NCBI GenBank assembly: GCA_963653425.1 | Contig: CAVJWC010000001.1 | Coordinates: forward strand, 307,798 to 371,797 | DNA from: UMGS692 sp963653425 | GTDB lineage: Bacteria; Bacillota; Clostridia; Christensenellales; CAG-314 | Direction of reading: 5' to 3' | Length of the DNA stretch: 64,000 nt | Shown here: positions 35,193-43,276 of the stretch, piece after piece | Layout of the letters: every line of letters starts with the position of its first letter | Numbering within the stretch: the stretch's first letter is position 1 | Made by a program: the position numbers and the translations under genes | Notes under the pieces: model-generated | The model's input: only the letters and a program-made list of their open reading frames with translations | Told to the model about the DNA's origin: nothing | Databases searched by the model: none

Positions 35193-36752
35193 TTATTTCC
35201 CCTCCTTGCCGTTAAGCATAAGATCTACGAAAGGATTGGTGTATACGCCGGATTTTGCGACAACGCCGTTAAGACCTTTTCCTCCGTCTTCGCTTCTCTT
35301 GATGTCGGCGAAAATACCTTTTTCGAGAGTTGCGAAAAGTCCGAGTCCTTCGATTTCTTTAAGAAGGTCCTTTGCTTTGTTGAGAACGAAAGAAGCTCTG
35401 TTTCTGATTATACCGTTTTCCTTGAACTCTATGTCGTTACCGAAATCAGCCATGGTATTGAAGATATACTGAGCGTTTTCGATGGAAAGGTATCTGTCCG
35501 ACATGAACGGCGTATGAATAGCTTCGGTAAGCATACCGAGAAGATGCAGTCTCTGTCCCGTCATAATCGTAACCATATTGAAGAGAGCGTCCTGAACGTT
35601 ACCGCGGAAAATATTACCCGTCATGAACTTTGTCGGGGGCATATATTTCAAAGGAGCGTTGGGGAAAATTTCCTTAGCGGCTTCAGCCTGAGCAAGTTCG
35701 TAAAGGAAGCCGTTTTTAACGTCGGGCGAAATTTCGAACGCGTGTCCCAGTCCCATCTGATTTTCGGGAATACCCGCTTTAAGAGCGAACTGTTCGTTCA
35801 TAAACTGAGAAGCAAGCACCGTGTGAGCTTCTTCTACCGCGTCGGCAGTCGTAAGATAGTTGTCTTCGCCTGTGTTTATGATAACGCCCGCAAAGCCGTT
35901 GATAACACGGGAGAAGAACTGGTCGACTATGGTACGCTTCATGTTGATGTCTCTGAAAAGAATGCCGTAAAGAGCGTCGTTAAGCATAACGTCCAGTCTT
36001 TCGAGCGCGCCCATAGCGGCTATTTCGGGCATACAAAGTCCCGAACAGTAGTTACAGAGACGAATATATCTCTTTTGTTCTTTACCGACTTCGTCGAGAG
36101 CCGCTCTCATAAGTCTGAAGTTTTCCTGCGTAGCGTAAGTTCCGCCGAAACCTTCGGTGGTTGCTCCGTAGGGAACGTAGTCGAGAAGGGACTGACCGGT
36201 AGTTCTTATAACCGCGATGATGTCCGCGCCCTGTTTTGCGGCTGCGGAAGCCTGAACTATATCTTCGTAGATATTACCGGTTGCGACTATACAGTAAAGA
36301 TAGGGGGTCGTTTTGTCGCCGAATTCACTGAGAAAGGCTTCTCTTTCGGCTCTTCTGCTTGCGATAAAGGAAACTTTTTCCTTTACGATAGGCAGAACGG
36401 TATCGTACGCTTCTTCCGAACTTATTCTCGCAACGTCTTTTACGTCAAGTTCTCCTCCGCTTATCATTTCAGCTACTGCCTGAGGATCTTTGCCCGTCTG
36501 AGCCATCGCACAGCCCATAAAATACGACGCACCGTCGGAAAGCATTCCGTTTTCCATAAGTTTGTCGACGATGACGTTTACGAGAGGAACTTCAAGAGCG
36601 TCCACGCCGTCTACGCCCATAAGACGAAGAACGGCGCGTTCGGTAGAAGCGGTCGTATGTCTGTCGATAAAAAGCTGAGTGTCTTCCGCTATACCTTTAG
36701 CGTAGCTTCTCGCTTCATCGATTATTCTTTGATCTAATCCGAGTTTTCCCAT
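35193..36752 (-). CDS. kamD: lysine 5,6-aminomutase alpha subunit
   Basis: The 519-residue TIM-barrel catalytic subunit matches the usual size. Recognisable segments are QRIIDEARSYAKGIAEDTQ at the N-terminus, TTGQSLLDYVPYGATTEG, RLCNYCSGLCMPEIA and MTGQRLHLLGMLTEAIHTPF. It works with KamE on the second step of lysine fermentation and lies between kamA and kamE, 20 bp after kamA. Confidence 0.95.
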   Translation of the reverse strand: MGKLGLDQRIIDEARSYAKGIAEDTQLFIDRHTTASTERAVLRLMGVDGVDALEVPLVNVIVDKLMENGMLSDGASYFMGCAMAQTGKDPQAVAEMISGGELDVKDVARISSEEAYDTVLPIVKEKVSFIASRRAEREAFLSEFGDKTTPYLYCIVATGNIYEDIVQASAAAKQGADIIAVIRTTGQSLLDYVPYGATTEGFGGTYATQENFRLMRAALDEVGKEQKRYIRLCNYCSGLCMPEIAAMGALERLDVMLNDALYGILFRDINMKRTIVDQFFSRVINGFAGVIINTGEDNYLTTADAVEEAHTVLASQFMNEQFALKAGIPENQMGLGHAFEISPDVKNGFLYELAQAEAAKEIFPNAPLKYMPPTKFMTGNIFRGNVQDALFNMVTIMTGQRLHLLGMLTEAIHTPFMSDRYLSIENAQYIFNTMADFGNDIEFKENGIIRNRASFVLNKAKDLLKEIEGLGLFATLEKGIFADIKRSEDGGKGLNGVVAKSGVYTNPFVDLMLNGKEGK

Positions 36753-36772
36753 ATTAACCGCCTTAATTACAC

Positions 36773-38011
36773 TTAGTGATTGTTTCTCTTGTTTCTTTCG
36801 AGAACCTTGGGTTCGATATTAAGCGCAAGTCCTGCTTCGAGAGCGGCAACGCCCTGAAGGTGGTCTTCTCTCTTGCCTTCGCAAACTTCGCAATGGCATT
36901 CTTCGTGATAGTTACGAGGTTCGGTATAGGTGGTTATAACGCCTTCGAAGTTTCTCAGAATAACTCTGTCCGCAGACTGACTTACTACGTAATTGGGCAT
37001 AACGGGAATCTTTCCGCCTCCGCCGGGAGCGTCTACTACGAAAGTCGGAACGCAGAAACCGCTGGTATGACCGCGGAGAGCTTCCATAATTTCGATTCCC
37101 TTGGCAACGGGCGTTCTGAAATGTTCGAGTCCTTCGCTGAGGTCGCACTGATAGATATAATAGGGACGGACTCTCATCATTACAAGTTTATGAACGAGGT
37201 CTCTCATAACGTGAACGCAATCGTTTACGCCGGCAAGAAGAACGCTCTGGTTTCCGAGAGGGATACCGGCGTCGGCAAGCATTGCGCAAGCGCGTTTGGA
37301 GTCTTCGGTAACTTCGTTGGGATGATTGAAGTGGGTGTTGAGCCAGACGGGATGGTACTTTTTAAGCATATTGCAGAGTTCGGGGGTGATTCTCTGCGGG
37401 CAAACTACGGGTACTCTCGAACCCAATCTTATGATTTCCACGTGAGGAATAGCTCTGAGTTCGCTGATGATGTGTTCGAGGTTTTCGTCGGAAATAATAA
37501 GAGCGTCGCCACCGCTTAAAAGAACGTCTCTGACTTCGGTGTGCTGTCTGACGTAATCTATGCACTTTTCAATCTGCTCCATGGGAAGAGCCTGATCCTG
37601 CTGACCTGCAAAACGTCTTCTCGTACAGTGACGGCAGTACATACTGCACTGGTCGGTAACGAGAAGAAGAACTCTGTCGGGGTATCTGTGGGTAAGTCCT
37701 TTTACGGGGCTGTCGGTATCTTCGTGAAGAGGATCGCAAAGATCTGCGGGACAGGTGTGCAGTTCGTTGATGGTGGGAACGGCTTGTCTTCTTATGGGAT
37801 CGTGAGGATCGTCAAGGTTAATAAGCGAAAGATAATAGGGCGTTATCTTCATACGGAGCTTTTCAAGGCAACGCTTGATACCCTCTTCCTCTTCGGGAGT
37901 AAGGGTGAGATACTGTTTAAGTTCTTCTACCGTGGAAATACGGTTCTGAAGCTGCCAATGCCAGTCGTTCCATTGTTCTCTCGGAACGTTGTCAAAAAGA
38001 TGATTAGCCAT
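36773..38011 (-). CDS. kamA: lysine 2,3-aminomutase
   Basis: This radical SAM/PLP enzyme converts L-lysine to L-beta-lysine, the entry step. In its 412 residues the [4Fe-4S] motif is CSMYCRHC (CxxxCxxC), followed by TRRRFAGQ. VRDVLLSGGDALI, the substrate region RLGSRVPVVCPQRI and the PLP-lysine region FVVDAPGGGGKIPV are all present. Two Cys near the C-terminus (CHCEVC) match the zinc site of clostridial KamA. It is the fourth gene after the riboswitch. Confidence 0.97.
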   Translation of the reverse strand: MANHLFDNVPREQWNDWHWQLQNRISTVEELKQYLTLTPEEEEGIKRCLEKLRMKITPYYLSLINLDDPHDPIRRQAVPTINELHTCPADLCDPLHEDTDSPVKGLTHRYPDRVLLLVTDQCSMYCRHCTRRRFAGQQDQALPMEQIEKCIDYVRQHTEVRDVLLSGGDALIISDENLEHIISELRAIPHVEIIRLGSRVPVVCPQRITPELCNMLKKYHPVWLNTHFNHPNEVTEDSKRACAMLADAGIPLGNQSVLLAGVNDCVHVMRDLVHKLVMMRVRPYYIYQCDLSEGLEHFRTPVAKGIEIMEALRGHTSGFCVPTFVVDAPGGGGKIPVMPNYVVSQSADRVILRNFEGVITTYTEPRNYHEECHCEVCEGKREDHLQGVAALEAGLALNIEPKVLERNKRNNH

Positions 38012-38026
38012 TTATATATCCTCCGT

Positions 38027-39070
38027 TTACGCTTTGTATTTTTCTTCGAAGAGCTTTCTGAGCTTTTCGTTTTCTCTGAGTTCGCTGAGGGTTACTTCCG
38101 CGTGTCCTTTGGTGTAACCGTTACCGATAAGCATATCGATGTCTTTGCCTACGCCTTCTGCGCCGAGAGCGGCTTTCGCGAAGTTGGTAGCCATGGAGAA
38201 AAAGTAAACCATACCTCCGTCGTGAACGGGAAGGATACAAGCCATTTCGGTGTTGGGAGCGTTTACGCAGGAAATGGAAAGGTCGTATTCTTTTCCGTTA
38301 TTTGCTGCAAGAGCGGCTTCGAGAACGGCTACGGGTTCGGTTGCGGAAGCGATAACTACCTTGTGAGCTACTCCGAGTTCCTTAACCTTGTCCGCGTCTG
38401 CCTGAGTAAGAACGACTGCTACTACGTTTCCGCTGTCGCCCGCTCTCTTCTTTGCTTCGTAGCAACAGAGAACGCCCGATTTGCCTGCTCCGCCGAGAAT
38501 AAGAACGGATTCGCCTTCGTGAACGAGCTTTCTTACCTGTGCGGGCGCGCCTGCAACGTCGAGAGCCGCAAGAGCGAGAGATTCGGGCATATCGTCGGGA
38601 AGTTTAGCGTAAATACCCGATTCGAAAAGAACGGCTTTTGCTACGACGTCCACTCTGTCTATATCGAGGTGAACTTTTTCGATCTTTTCGATCTTTAAGG
38701 GAGTCAAAGAAAGAGAAACCAAGGAAGCGATCTTGTCGCCGACTTTTATGTCGAGATCTTTAAGCGCGCTGCCGATGTGGGAAACCGTTCCGATGAACAT
38801 TCCGCCGCTACCCGTAACGGGGTTCTGCATTTTGCCTCTTTCGTTTACGATCTGCATGATTCTTTCTGCGACTTTCTTTTCGTCGTGACCTACTTCGCCG
38901 ACTATCTGCGTGAAAGAAGCCGAGTCGATATTAAGGCTTATAACGTCGCATACGATTTCGTTATCGTAGTATTCGTCTACGCTGTTGTCGATTTTAAGAG
39001 CAGCCTGAGTCAAAACGCCCTTAGGCTCGATTACTCTGTGGATACCGTATTTATTACCTTTCTTTTCCAT
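38027..39070 (-). CDS. kdd: L-erythro-3,5-diaminohexanoate dehydrogenase
   Basis: It oxidises 3,5-diaminohexanoate to 5-amino-3-oxohexanoate with NAD(P). The 347-residue protein has the Kdd-type N-terminus (KYGIHRVIEPKGVLTQAA) and a Rossmann site VLILGGAGKSGVLCCYEAKK. It lies between kce and kamA. Kdd occurs essentially only in this pathway, so the call follows from sequence and context together. Confidence 0.94.
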   Translation of the reverse strand: MEKKGNKYGIHRVIEPKGVLTQAALKIDNSVDEYYDNEIVCDVISLNIDSASFTQIVGEVGHDEKKVAERIMQIVNERGKMQNPVTGSGGMFIGTVSHIGSALKDLDIKVGDKIASLVSLSLTPLKIEKIEKVHLDIDRVDVVAKAVLFESGIYAKLPDDMPESLALAALDVAGAPAQVRKLVHEGESVLILGGAGKSGVLCCYEAKKRAGDSGNVVAVVLTQADADKVKELGVAHKVVIASATEPVAVLEAALAANNGKEYDLSISCVNAPNTEMACILPVHDGGMVYFFSMATNFAKAALGAEGVGKDIDMLIGNGYTKGHAEVTLSELRENEKLRKLFEEKYKA

Positions 39071-39084
39071 ATATCTGATTCTCC

Positions 39085-39903
39085 TTATTTAAGTCCTAAA
39101 ATTCTGCGCGCGTCGTCGGGCGTTGCGATTTCTCTGCCCATAGACTCTGCGATTTCTCTGATTCTCTTGACGAAGTCGGCGTTGCTCTGAGCTTTTACGC
39201 CTTTCGCAAGATTAACGTTGTCCTCGAAGCCCACTCTTACGTGACCGCCGAGTAAAATAGCCATAACGTTCATATCGAGCTGAGTTCTTCCTACGCCCGA
39301 AACGGTAAAGGTGCTTCCCGCGGGGATACTTTCAACCATGAAAAGCAAATCTCTCGGAGTTCCGCTTATACCGCCGTTTACGCCCATAACCATATTGAAG
39401 TGCATAGGCGACTTGATATAGCCCTTTTTATTGAGTCTTACAGCCATATCTATCATACCTTTATCGAAAACTTCGACTTCGGGTTTGATGTTTCTCGCAT
39501 TCATTTTCTCCGCGAATTCGATAATGGTGTTTTCGGTGTTTACGAAAATATCGTCTCCGCCGAAGTTACACGTACCGCAGTCGAGAGTAGCCATTTCGGG
39601 ATTAAGCGTAATGGGCTGAAGTCTTTCGTCGTTGGTCATTCCTACGGCTCCGCCCGTGCTGGGCTGAACGATAACGTCGGGACATTTTTCTTTTATGGCT
39701 TTTATGCAGGCTTCGAATCTGTCCTTGCTCTGCGTAGGGGTTCCGTCGTCTTCTCTGACGTGAAGATGAATTATAGAAGCGCCGGCTTTATACGCCTTAT
39801 AAGCTTCTTCCGCGATTTCCGCAACGGTATACGGAACGGCGGGGTTATGCTCTTTGGTAACTTCCGCTCCGCAGATAGCCGCGGTTATTATAAGTTTTTC
39901 CAT
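39085..39903 (-). CDS. kce: 3-keto-5-aminohexanoate cleavage enzyme
   Basis: This Zn-dependent TIM-barrel enzyme condenses 5-amino-3-oxohexanoate with acetyl-CoA and cleaves it to 3-aminobutyryl-CoA plus acetoacetate. The 272 residues include the zinc motif HLHVRED (about residues 46-52), VQPSTGGAVGMT, LDCGTCNFG and the late GGHVRVGFEDN with the third ligand Glu. It lies between kal and kdd. Confidence 0.96.
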   Translation of the reverse strand: MEKLIITAAICGAEVTKEHNPAVPYTVAEIAEEAYKAYKAGASIIHLHVREDDGTPTQSKDRFEACIKAIKEKCPDVIVQPSTGGAVGMTNDERLQPITLNPEMATLDCGTCNFGGDDIFVNTENTIIEFAEKMNARNIKPEVEVFDKGMIDMAVRLNKKGYIKSPMHFNMVMGVNGGISGTPRDLLFMVESIPAGSTFTVSGVGRTQLDMNVMAILLGGHVRVGFEDNVNLAKGVKAQSNADFVKRIREIAESMGREIATPDDARRILGLK

Positions 39904-39921
39904 ATATGCCTCCGCACTGAA

Positions 39922-40302
39922 TTATTTTCTCTGTTTATCTTTGGGAACGACGCAGGTTCCGCTTGCTCTGCAGACAAGTACGGGCGTTTCGAGAACGTCG
40001 CACGCGCTGTCGTTTACGTCGGGACGGGGACAGATGACTTTGTAAGCTTCGAAGGTCATTTTTCTCGAAGAATTTCCGACGTGAGTGATTTCGCCTACCG
40101 CTTCGATATAATCGCCTGCAAATACGGGCGCTTTGAATTCAACGTTGTCGTAAGCGCAGAAAAGACCTTCGTCTCCGTCGTTTCTTATAAGCAATTCCGT
40201 AGCTACGTCGCCGAAAAGCTGAAGCATTTTAGCTCCGTCCACAAGGTTTCCGCCGTAATGAGCGTCGTGCGCTCCCATTCTTACACGAATCATTGCTTTC
40301 AT
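39922..40302 (-). CDS. kal: 3-aminobutyryl-CoA ammonia-lyase
   Basis: It eliminates ammonia from 3-aminobutyryl-CoA to give crotonyl-CoA. The protein is 126 residues with a hot-dog fold: IRVRMGAHDAHYGGNLVDGAK at the N-terminus (broken by sequence motif HYGGNLV) and FKAPVFAGDYIEAVGEI in the middle. The ATG at 40302 is preceded by GGAGG 8 bp upstream; the longer open frame to 40467 runs into the riboswitch and is not coding. It is the first gene of the lysine operon. Confidence 0.94.
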   Translation of the reverse strand: MKAMIRVRMGAHDAHYGGNLVDGAKMLQLFGDVATELLIRNDGDEGLFCAYDNVEFKAPVFAGDYIEAVGEITHVGNSSRKMTFEAYKVICPRPDVNDSACDVLETPVLVCRASGTCVVPKDKQRK

Positions 40303-40320
40303 TTTTGTTTTCCTCCATTC

Positions 40321-40522
40321 AAAAAATAAAAAAATGCGCTGCATCAAAAAGAATACCAGCGCATCACGGTTTACGTGACAGTGACAAAGCCCTGAGCTTT
40401 GCCCCCAAGTAATGCGCCGTACCGAATACGCAAAACTTTCGGCGACTGACACATTCTCCGTTTGCATCGGACTGCATCGAAACGGTTACCTTATCTGTCG
40501 CACCTCTATCGAATATTTAGTT
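40321..40522 (-). ncRNA. lysine riboswitch (L box) with terminator, leader of the lysine fermentation operon
   Basis: The minus-strand leader contains the conserved L-box strings in order: GATAGAGGTGCG, GTCGCCGAAAG, CTTGGGGGC and TTTGTCACTGTCACG. An intrinsic terminator follows: ATGCGCTG (minus, complement of 40357-40364) pairs with CAGCGCAT (complement of 40334-40341), then a long U run. Transcription should begin near 40522. A P1 pairing of AATATTCG (40510-40517) with CTGGTATT (40352-40359) is possible and would use the 5' arm of the terminator. Aptamer identity is secure; the ON direction is an inference. Confidence 0.93.
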
Positions 40523-40528
40523 TCTCTT

Positions 40529-40557
40529 ATTATACTCTTTTTTGCCCCGTTTGTCAA
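40529..40557 (-). promoter_or_regulatory. consensus sigma-A promoter of the lysine operon
   Basis: Minus strand TTGACA (40552-40557), 17 bp, TATAAT (40529-40534): perfect consensus just upstream of the riboswitch. Confidence 0.92.
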
Positions 40558-40727
40558 TCGCTTAGAGTAAAAAAATTGGAGTTTTGCGTTAAAACCGCTT
40601 TTACGCGTAAGCGCACGGCATGCGAGCTTTACCTCAGATAGCAACGCAAAAACATTACCTTCTTTATCGCTACTTAACGCGGTAACCGCTTTTAATTCCT
40701 AACGCAACTCATACGGGCTCAGAGCAT

Positions 40728-40761
40728 AAAAAACGCTCCGAGTGAAAACCCGAAGCGTTTT
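40728..40761 (-). terminator. terminator of the pnt operon
   Basis: AAAACGCT-CCG pairs with CGAAGCGTTTT (one mismatch) about 65 bp past the pntB stop, and TTTTTT follows on the minus strand. The rest of 40558-40825 shows no gene. Confidence 0.75.
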
Positions 40762-40825
40762 GTGGTTTTGTCCGAACTAAAAACTACGTTTTGGCGGTTA
40801 TTAAACTTAGTTATCCGATTTATAG

Positions 40826-42823
40826 TTATTTAAGCTTGGAAAGAACTTCGCTCAAAGTGTCGGCTGCGTTACCGAGGAAGAGATGTACTCCCTGACGGGT
40901 GTAAAGAGGATTTTCTACGCCTGCGTATCCCGGCTTGGTGTCGTAGTTAAAGACGAATACGTTTTTGCACTGATCTACGTTAAGAACGGGCATTCCGTAA
41001 ATGGGTGTGCCTTCCGCTTCTCTTGCCGCGGGGTTCATTACGTCGTTAGCTCCGATTACTATGGTTGCGTCGGCTTTTGCGAAATCGCCGTTGATGTCGT
41101 CCATTTCGTAAAGATCTTCGTAGTCTACGTTGGCTTCACAGAGAAGAACGTTCATGTGTCCGGGCATTCTGCCTGCTACGGGATGAACGGCGTATCTTAC
41201 TCTTGCTCCTCTTTCCGTTAACGTGTCGGCAAGCTGTTTTACGAGATGCTGAGCCTGAGCTATAGCCATTCCGTATCCGGGAACGATTATTACGTCCTTA
41301 GCGTTTCTTAAAACGTCGATAGGATCGCTTTCCTGTCTGGGCGTTTCCTGAACCTGAGGCTTCTTTACGGAACTTCCGTTTTTGATAGCCGAAAGAACTT
41401 CGCTCAAAGTGTCGGCTGCGTTACCGAGGAAGAGATGTACTCCCTGACGGGTGTAAAGAGGATTTTCTACGCCTGCGTATCCCGGCTTGGTGTCGTAGTT
41501 AAAGACGAATACGTTTTTGCACTGATCTACGTTAAGAACGGGCATTCCGTAAATGGGTGTGCCTTCCGCTTCTCTTGCCGCGGGGTTCATTACGTCGTTA
41601 GCTCCGATTACTATGGTTGCGTCGGCTTTTGCGAAATCGCCGTTGATGTCGTCCATTTCGTAAAGATCTTCGTAGTCTACGTTGGCTTCACAGAGAAGAA
41701 CGTTCATGTGTCCGGGCATTCTGCCTGCTACGGGATGAACGGCGTATCTTACTCTTGCTCCTCTTTCCGTTAACGTGTCGGCAAGCTGTTTTACGAGATG
41801 CTGAGCCTGAGCTATAGCCATTCCGTATCCGGGAACGATTATTACGTCCTTAGCGTTTCTTAAAACGTCGATAGGATCGCTTTCCTGTCTGGCGGTTTCT
41901 TCTTCGGGCGCATTTTTACCTTCGAGGGTGTTTTCGCCCGCGGGCTTATTGGCTTCAACGTGTTTTGCGGAAGTCTTACCGAGAAGAATATCCATAAGCT
42001 TTCTGTTCATGGAACGGCACATAACCTGCGTCAGAAGAAGTCCCGACGCACCTACGATACCGCCGATTGCAACGAGAAGAAGGTCGCTTATTGCAAGACC
42101 GGCAATCGCGCCCGCAACGCCCGAAAGAGAGTTAAGAAGAGAAATGGTTATGGGCATATCCGCACCGCCTACTCTTATCGAGAAGAAGTAGCCGAAAATA
42201 GCCGAGAAAAGCGTTTCGTACGCAAGGAATACCCAAGCTATGGTGGTGAAGGTGGCTACGGTTGCGTTTACAGCCATAACGCCGAACGCGACTACGCCCA
42301 CGAGCATGAGAATTGCCGAAGCTACGGTAATAAACTGATGACCGGGGTAAACCACCGATTTCTGATTTATAACCTTATGAAGTTTACCTGCGGCGACAAG
42401 ACTTCCGATAAGGGTAATCATACCTACCGCAAGAGCAAGAGCCGCCGTTATCATGGAGAAAATAAACTCTCCCTTCGTGGTAACGGAAAGACCTACGCCG
42501 AACATGGTAATAGCTCCGACGATAGCCGAAGCTCCGCCCCCGAGACCGTTGAGAAGAGCGACCATCTGAGGCATCTGAATCATTTTGACTTTAACCGCAA
42601 GCCATACGCCTATTGCACTGCCTACGATAAGCATGGCGTACAGGAACCAGACGTCAAAGATTTCGTTCTGCAAAAGAGTAAGAACGATGGCAAGAAGCAT
42701 ACAAACCGCGCTCAGACGATTACCGAGAACGGAATGTTTTACTTTACTCATAAGATATATGCCGAAAAGAACTCCGACGGAAAGAACTCCGCAAAGAGAA
42801 TAATATAAAGCGTTGCTGAACAT
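40826..42823 (-). CDS. pntB: NAD(P) transhydrogenase beta subunit with duplicated domain III
   Basis: The proton-translocating transhydrogenase exchanges hydride between NADH and NADP. PntB supplies membrane domain II (about residues 1-270, about nine TM helices) and the NADP(H)-binding domain III. Ordinary PntB has about 460 residues; this one has 665 because domain III occurs twice (311-478 and 495-662), joined by a linker containing SSVKKPQVQETP. Each copy has GYGMAIAQAQ, HPVAGRMPGHMNVLL and GANDVMNPAA. The loop that reads KRS in E. coli and R. rubrum is NYD in both (442-444, 626-628), so nucleotide preference may differ. It ends the pntAA-pntAB-pntB set. Confidence 0.95.
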   Translation of the reverse strand: MFSNALYYSLCGVLSVGVLFGIYLMSKVKHSVLGNRLSAVCMLLAIVLTLLQNEIFDVWFLYAMLIVGSAIGVWLAVKVKMIQMPQMVALLNGLGGGASAIVGAITMFGVGLSVTTKGEFIFSMITAALALAVGMITLIGSLVAAGKLHKVINQKSVVYPGHQFITVASAILMLVGVVAFGVMAVNATVATFTTIAWVFLAYETLFSAIFGYFFSIRVGGADMPITISLLNSLSGVAGAIAGLAISDLLLVAIGGIVGASGLLLTQVMCRSMNRKLMDILLGKTSAKHVEANKPAGENTLEGKNAPEEETARQESDPIDVLRNAKDVIIVPGYGMAIAQAQHLVKQLADTLTERGARVRYAVHPVAGRMPGHMNVLLCEANVDYEDLYEMDDINGDFAKADATIVIGANDVMNPAAREAEGTPIYGMPVLNVDQCKNVFVFNYDTKPGYAGVENPLYTRQGVHLFLGNAADTLSEVLSAIKNGSSVKKPQVQETPRQESDPIDVLRNAKDVIIVPGYGMAIAQAQHLVKQLADTLTERGARVRYAVHPVAGRMPGHMNVLLCEANVDYEDLYEMDDINGDFAKADATIVIGANDVMNPAAREAEGTPIYGMPVLNVDQCKNVFVFNYDTKPGYAGVENPLYTRQGVHLFLGNAADTLSEVLSKLK
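40839..41340. repeat. domain III direct repeat, copy 1 (C-terminal copy of pntB)
   Basis: This 502-bp segment appears identical by eye to 41391-41892 (offset 552 bp). The match stops abruptly at both ends, and the 50 bp between the copies is unrelated. Confidence 0.93.
41391..41892. repeat. domain III direct repeat, copy 2 (N-proximal copy of pntB)
   Basis: Partner of 40839-41340. Synonymous positions also agree, pointing to a very recent duplication or ongoing gene conversion. Confidence 0.93.
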
Positions 42824-43138
42824 TTACTTTTTATCCTCCTTGTCTTTTTTGTCCTTTTTAACTATCATATTGAGCATTTTGTCGGTAACTACGAAACCGC
42901 CCACGACGTTGATCATGGCAAGAATAATCGCAAGACCGCCACAGATATACGCAACGACGGGCGATATTTCTTTTATCGCGCACGCGGTTGCCGTAAGCGC
43001 GCCAAGAACGGTTACGCCCGAAAGAGCGTTCATACCCGACATAAGAGGCGTATGAAGAAGGCTGGGAACGTTTTTTATGAGAAGATACCCTACGACCGTA
43101 GCAGCCGCAAAGATAATCAGAAGAATCCACCAAGTCAT
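42824..43138 (-). CDS. pntAB: NAD(P) transhydrogenase alpha subunit, membrane part (PntAB)
   Basis: The 104-residue protein has three TM helices: WILLIIFAAATVVGYLL, a middle glycine/alanine-rich pair and a helix ending VGGFVVTDKMLNM. A basic/acidic tail (KKDKKDKEDKK) closes it. It matches the separate alpha-2 subunit of three-subunit transhydrogenases (as in R. rubrum) and completes domain II with PntB. It ends directly before pntB. Confidence 0.92.
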   Translation of the reverse strand: MTWWILLIIFAAATVVGYLLIKNVPSLLHTPLMSGMNALSGVTVLGALTATACAIKEISPVVAYICGGLAIILAMINVVGGFVVTDKMLNMIVKKDKKDKEDKK

Positions 43139-43210
43139 AATCTAATCTCCGTATTTTTATGTATTACCCGCAATCCGCATTAAAAACGGTTCGGAATGCG
43201 GTATATTCAA

Positions 43211-43244
43211 AAATTCTCCCGCCTATATGCGGGCGAGAGAATTT
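43211..43244 (-). terminator. hairpin between pntAA and pntAB
   Basis: AAATTCTC-CGCC pairs with GGCG-GAGAATTT with one mismatch, followed on the minus strand by TTTTTGAAT. It may lower pntAB-pntB transcription relative to pntAA, since dimeric domain I is needed in excess, or stabilise the pntAA mRNA. Confidence 0.55.
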
Positions 43245-43276
43245 CGTAAAAACTAAATAAAGTAAGCGTCTGTTAC

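Noticed and set aside
35166..36737. A 523-codon open frame on the plus strand
   Set aside because: Antisense to kamD, and the translation is low-information Ser/Arg/Phe/Val-rich sequence.
40303..40467. N-terminal extension of Kal to 40467
   Set aside because: This part is the riboswitch and its terminator; the SD-supported ATG is at 40302.
40839..41892. Two separate genes or a frameshift at the PntB duplication
   Set aside because: The frame is open and continuous through both copies and the linker, with no internal SD and start at the junction.
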